Shown in pieces: positions 62,960-64,000 of a DNA stretch of 64,000 nt (positions within the stretch are counted from its first letter, which is position 1; each line of letters begins with the position of its first letter). Where the stretch lies: the NCBI GenBank assembly GCA_902797965.1, contig CADBUY010000006.1, positions 1-64,000 of the forward strand, given 5' to 3'. The notes under the pieces are model-generated. The model was not told where the DNA came from and did not search any database. It saw nothing but the letters and a program-made list of their open reading frames with translations. The translations under genes were made by a program, and so were the position numbers. This DNA is from an uncultured bacterium. GTDB taxonomy: Bacteria > Cyanobacteriota > Vampirovibrionia > Gastranaerophilales > Gastranaerophilaceae.

Positions 62960-64000
62960 ATGAAATTTTATATGCAGGTGCTTATTGCGCTTGGTTTGGG
63001 TTTAAAGCGTAACTGGCATATTTTCGCGGGCTTAGTTCTGGGTGTTTTGGTTGGTATATGGATGCATCATCACCCTCATACTGTTTTAATGAATACATTA
63101 ACATTTGTAGGACAAGTTTTTATAAGATTAATTCAAATGGTTGTTATTCCGTTGGTTATATCTGCAATAGTTATTGGCATAACAAGTGTTGGAGATAGCA
63201 AACAAATAGGTAAACTCGGTTCTAAAATGGTCTTGTATTACGGAATTATTACCGTTGCAGCCGTTTCTATTGGTGCAGCGCTTGCACTTTTAATGCAGCC
63301 CGGATTAGGTGCTGCTCATTATATTAATGCTGATGTTGCAGGTGATATTCAGGCTAAGGTTGCAGCTACAATAGAATCTCAAAAAGGAAATTTACTCAAT
63401 ATTATATTAGGTTTTATTCCTAAAAATCCTGTTGAAGTATTTGCAAAAGGTGACATGGTTCCAATTATTGTTTTTGCGTTAATGTTTTCGATTGCGCTGG
63501 CAAAAGTCGGTGAAATAAACAGACCGCTCGTTAGTTTCTTTGAGTCAGTTTTTGCAGCAACAATGAAAGTAACTGATTGGATTATGTGTTTTGCAGCTCC
63601 CGGTGTTTTTGCATTAACTGCGATTGCAGTTTCTTCTTTTGGTGTTGATATTTTTGCCAGTATATCTAAGTATTTAGCAGTGTTAGCAATTGGTTTCTCT
63701 ATTCAGTTTTTCTTAGTATATCCGATATTTTTAAAAATATTTTCTAAAGTTCCTGTTCTTATGTTATATGCAGCGATAGCAGAAGCTATGATGGTTGCAT
63801 TTGGGACAGCGAGTTCTTCTGCAACTTTACCGTTAACAATAGCTTGTTGTGAAAAAAGAGGTATTTCTCATAAAGTTTCAAGTTTTGTGTTGCCATTAGG
63901 TGCAACGCTCAATATGGATGGTACTGCACTGTTACAAACTGTAGCTGTAATCTTCCTTGCACAAGCCTATGGAATTCCTCTTGGTCCATTTTTAGTTGTT
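62960..64000 (+). CDS. Dicarboxylate/amino-acid:cation symporter (truncated by window end)
   Basis: 347 residues visible, starting MKFYMQVLIALGLGLKRNWH with AGAGAGGA before ATG; the gene continues past the window. DAACS (SLC1) family: IRLIQMVVIPLVISAIVIGI in TM3, the re-entrant loop FGTASSSATLPLTI (serine-rich HP1), and the TM7 motif LPLGATLNMDGTAL, which matches NMDGT, a Na/cation and substrate site. Transports glutamate, aspartate or C4-dicarboxylates; substrate cannot be fixed here. A TTTACCCC octamer lies upstream at 62902. Confidence 0.93.
   Translation, partial: MKFYMQVLIALGLGLKRNWHIFAGLVLGVLVGIWMHHHPHTVLMNTLTFVGQVFIRLIQMVVIPLVISAIVIGITSVGDSKQIGKLGSKMVLYYGIITVAAVSIGAALALLMQPGLGAAHYINADVAGDIQAKVAATIESQKGNLLNIILGFIPKNPVEVFAKGDMVPIIVFALMFSIALAKVGEINRPLVSFFESVFAATMKVTDWIMCFAAPGVFALTAIAVSSFGVDIFASISKYLAVLAIGFSIQFFLVYPIFLKIFSKVPVLMLYAAIAEAMMVAFGTASSSATLPLTIACCEKRGISHKVSSFVLPLGATLNMDGTALLQTVAVIFLAQAYGIPLGPFLVV

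Noticed and set aside
1-64000. tRNA, rRNA, tmRNA, SRP or RNase P genes and riboswitches
   Set aside because: No T-arm GTTCGA-type signals in a cloverleaf context and no conserved cores recognised by eye.

Overview
The window is low-GC, gene-dense bacterial chromosome. It most likely comes from a gut-type, non-photosynthetic cyanobacterial relative (Melainabacteria/Gastranaerophilales-like). This placement is an inference from gene content. The evidence is: lipid A/LPS genes (Kdo transferase, ArnT-like transferase) for a Gram-negative envelope; a flagellin for motility; a 2-oxoacid:ferredoxin oxidoreductase operon for anaerobic metabolism; a GH57/DUF3536 glucan enzyme; and a probable Tic20-like membrane protein. 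I saw no rRNA, tRNA, transposase, CRISPR array or prophage module.

Layout. 0.2-2.2 kb: tsaD split by a frameshift, plus a DUF6291-like gene. 2.2-6.4 kb: a plus-strand run obg, tadA, a TIGR02757 gene, a TPR membrane protein and pheA, tail to tail with dnaE. 10-15.5 kb: two long repeat-filled intergenic blocks around the waaA/arnT-like pair. 15.6-28.2 kb: a 725-aa coiled-coil protein, gpmI, a SNF2 helicase/histidine kinase pair, an overlapping FAD oxidoreductase/MnmC-like methyltransferase pair, and thiL. 28.3-36.6 kb: a repeat-motif secreted protein, the rpiB-rsfS-TPR-Tic20-like operon, a calpain-like protein, a uridine kinase, and a cluster of orphan genes and hairpins. 36.6-46 kb: DUF3536, sigma factor/gcvPB, flagellin and the kor operon with an extra 56-aa gene. 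46-64 kb: polA, DUF2229, ruvC, a PurD-like protein, an RHH regulator, an MFS transporter, coaE/rluB/thioesterase, a VOC protein, a BaxI-like protein, rmuC/response regulator, mutS2 and a truncated dicarboxylate symporter.

Most genes are housekeeping. The unusual content is in non-coding structure and orphan genes. (i) An octamer, GGGGTAAA (mostly GGGGTAAAT), occurs 17 times where about one is expected, and is tandemly expanded inside rpiB. (ii) A bipartite promoter-like motif with a fixed 15-nt spacer precedes six otherwise unrelated orphan genes. (iii) Several families of modular palindromic repeats fill intergenic spaces; two copies sit directly against ribosome-binding sites. (iv) A run of four strong stem-loops lies between two orphan genes. 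(v) Several hypothetical proteins carry internal repeats that I cannot match to a named domain.

All calls come from reading the sequence and translations. No database search was run, so names rest on motif recognition.
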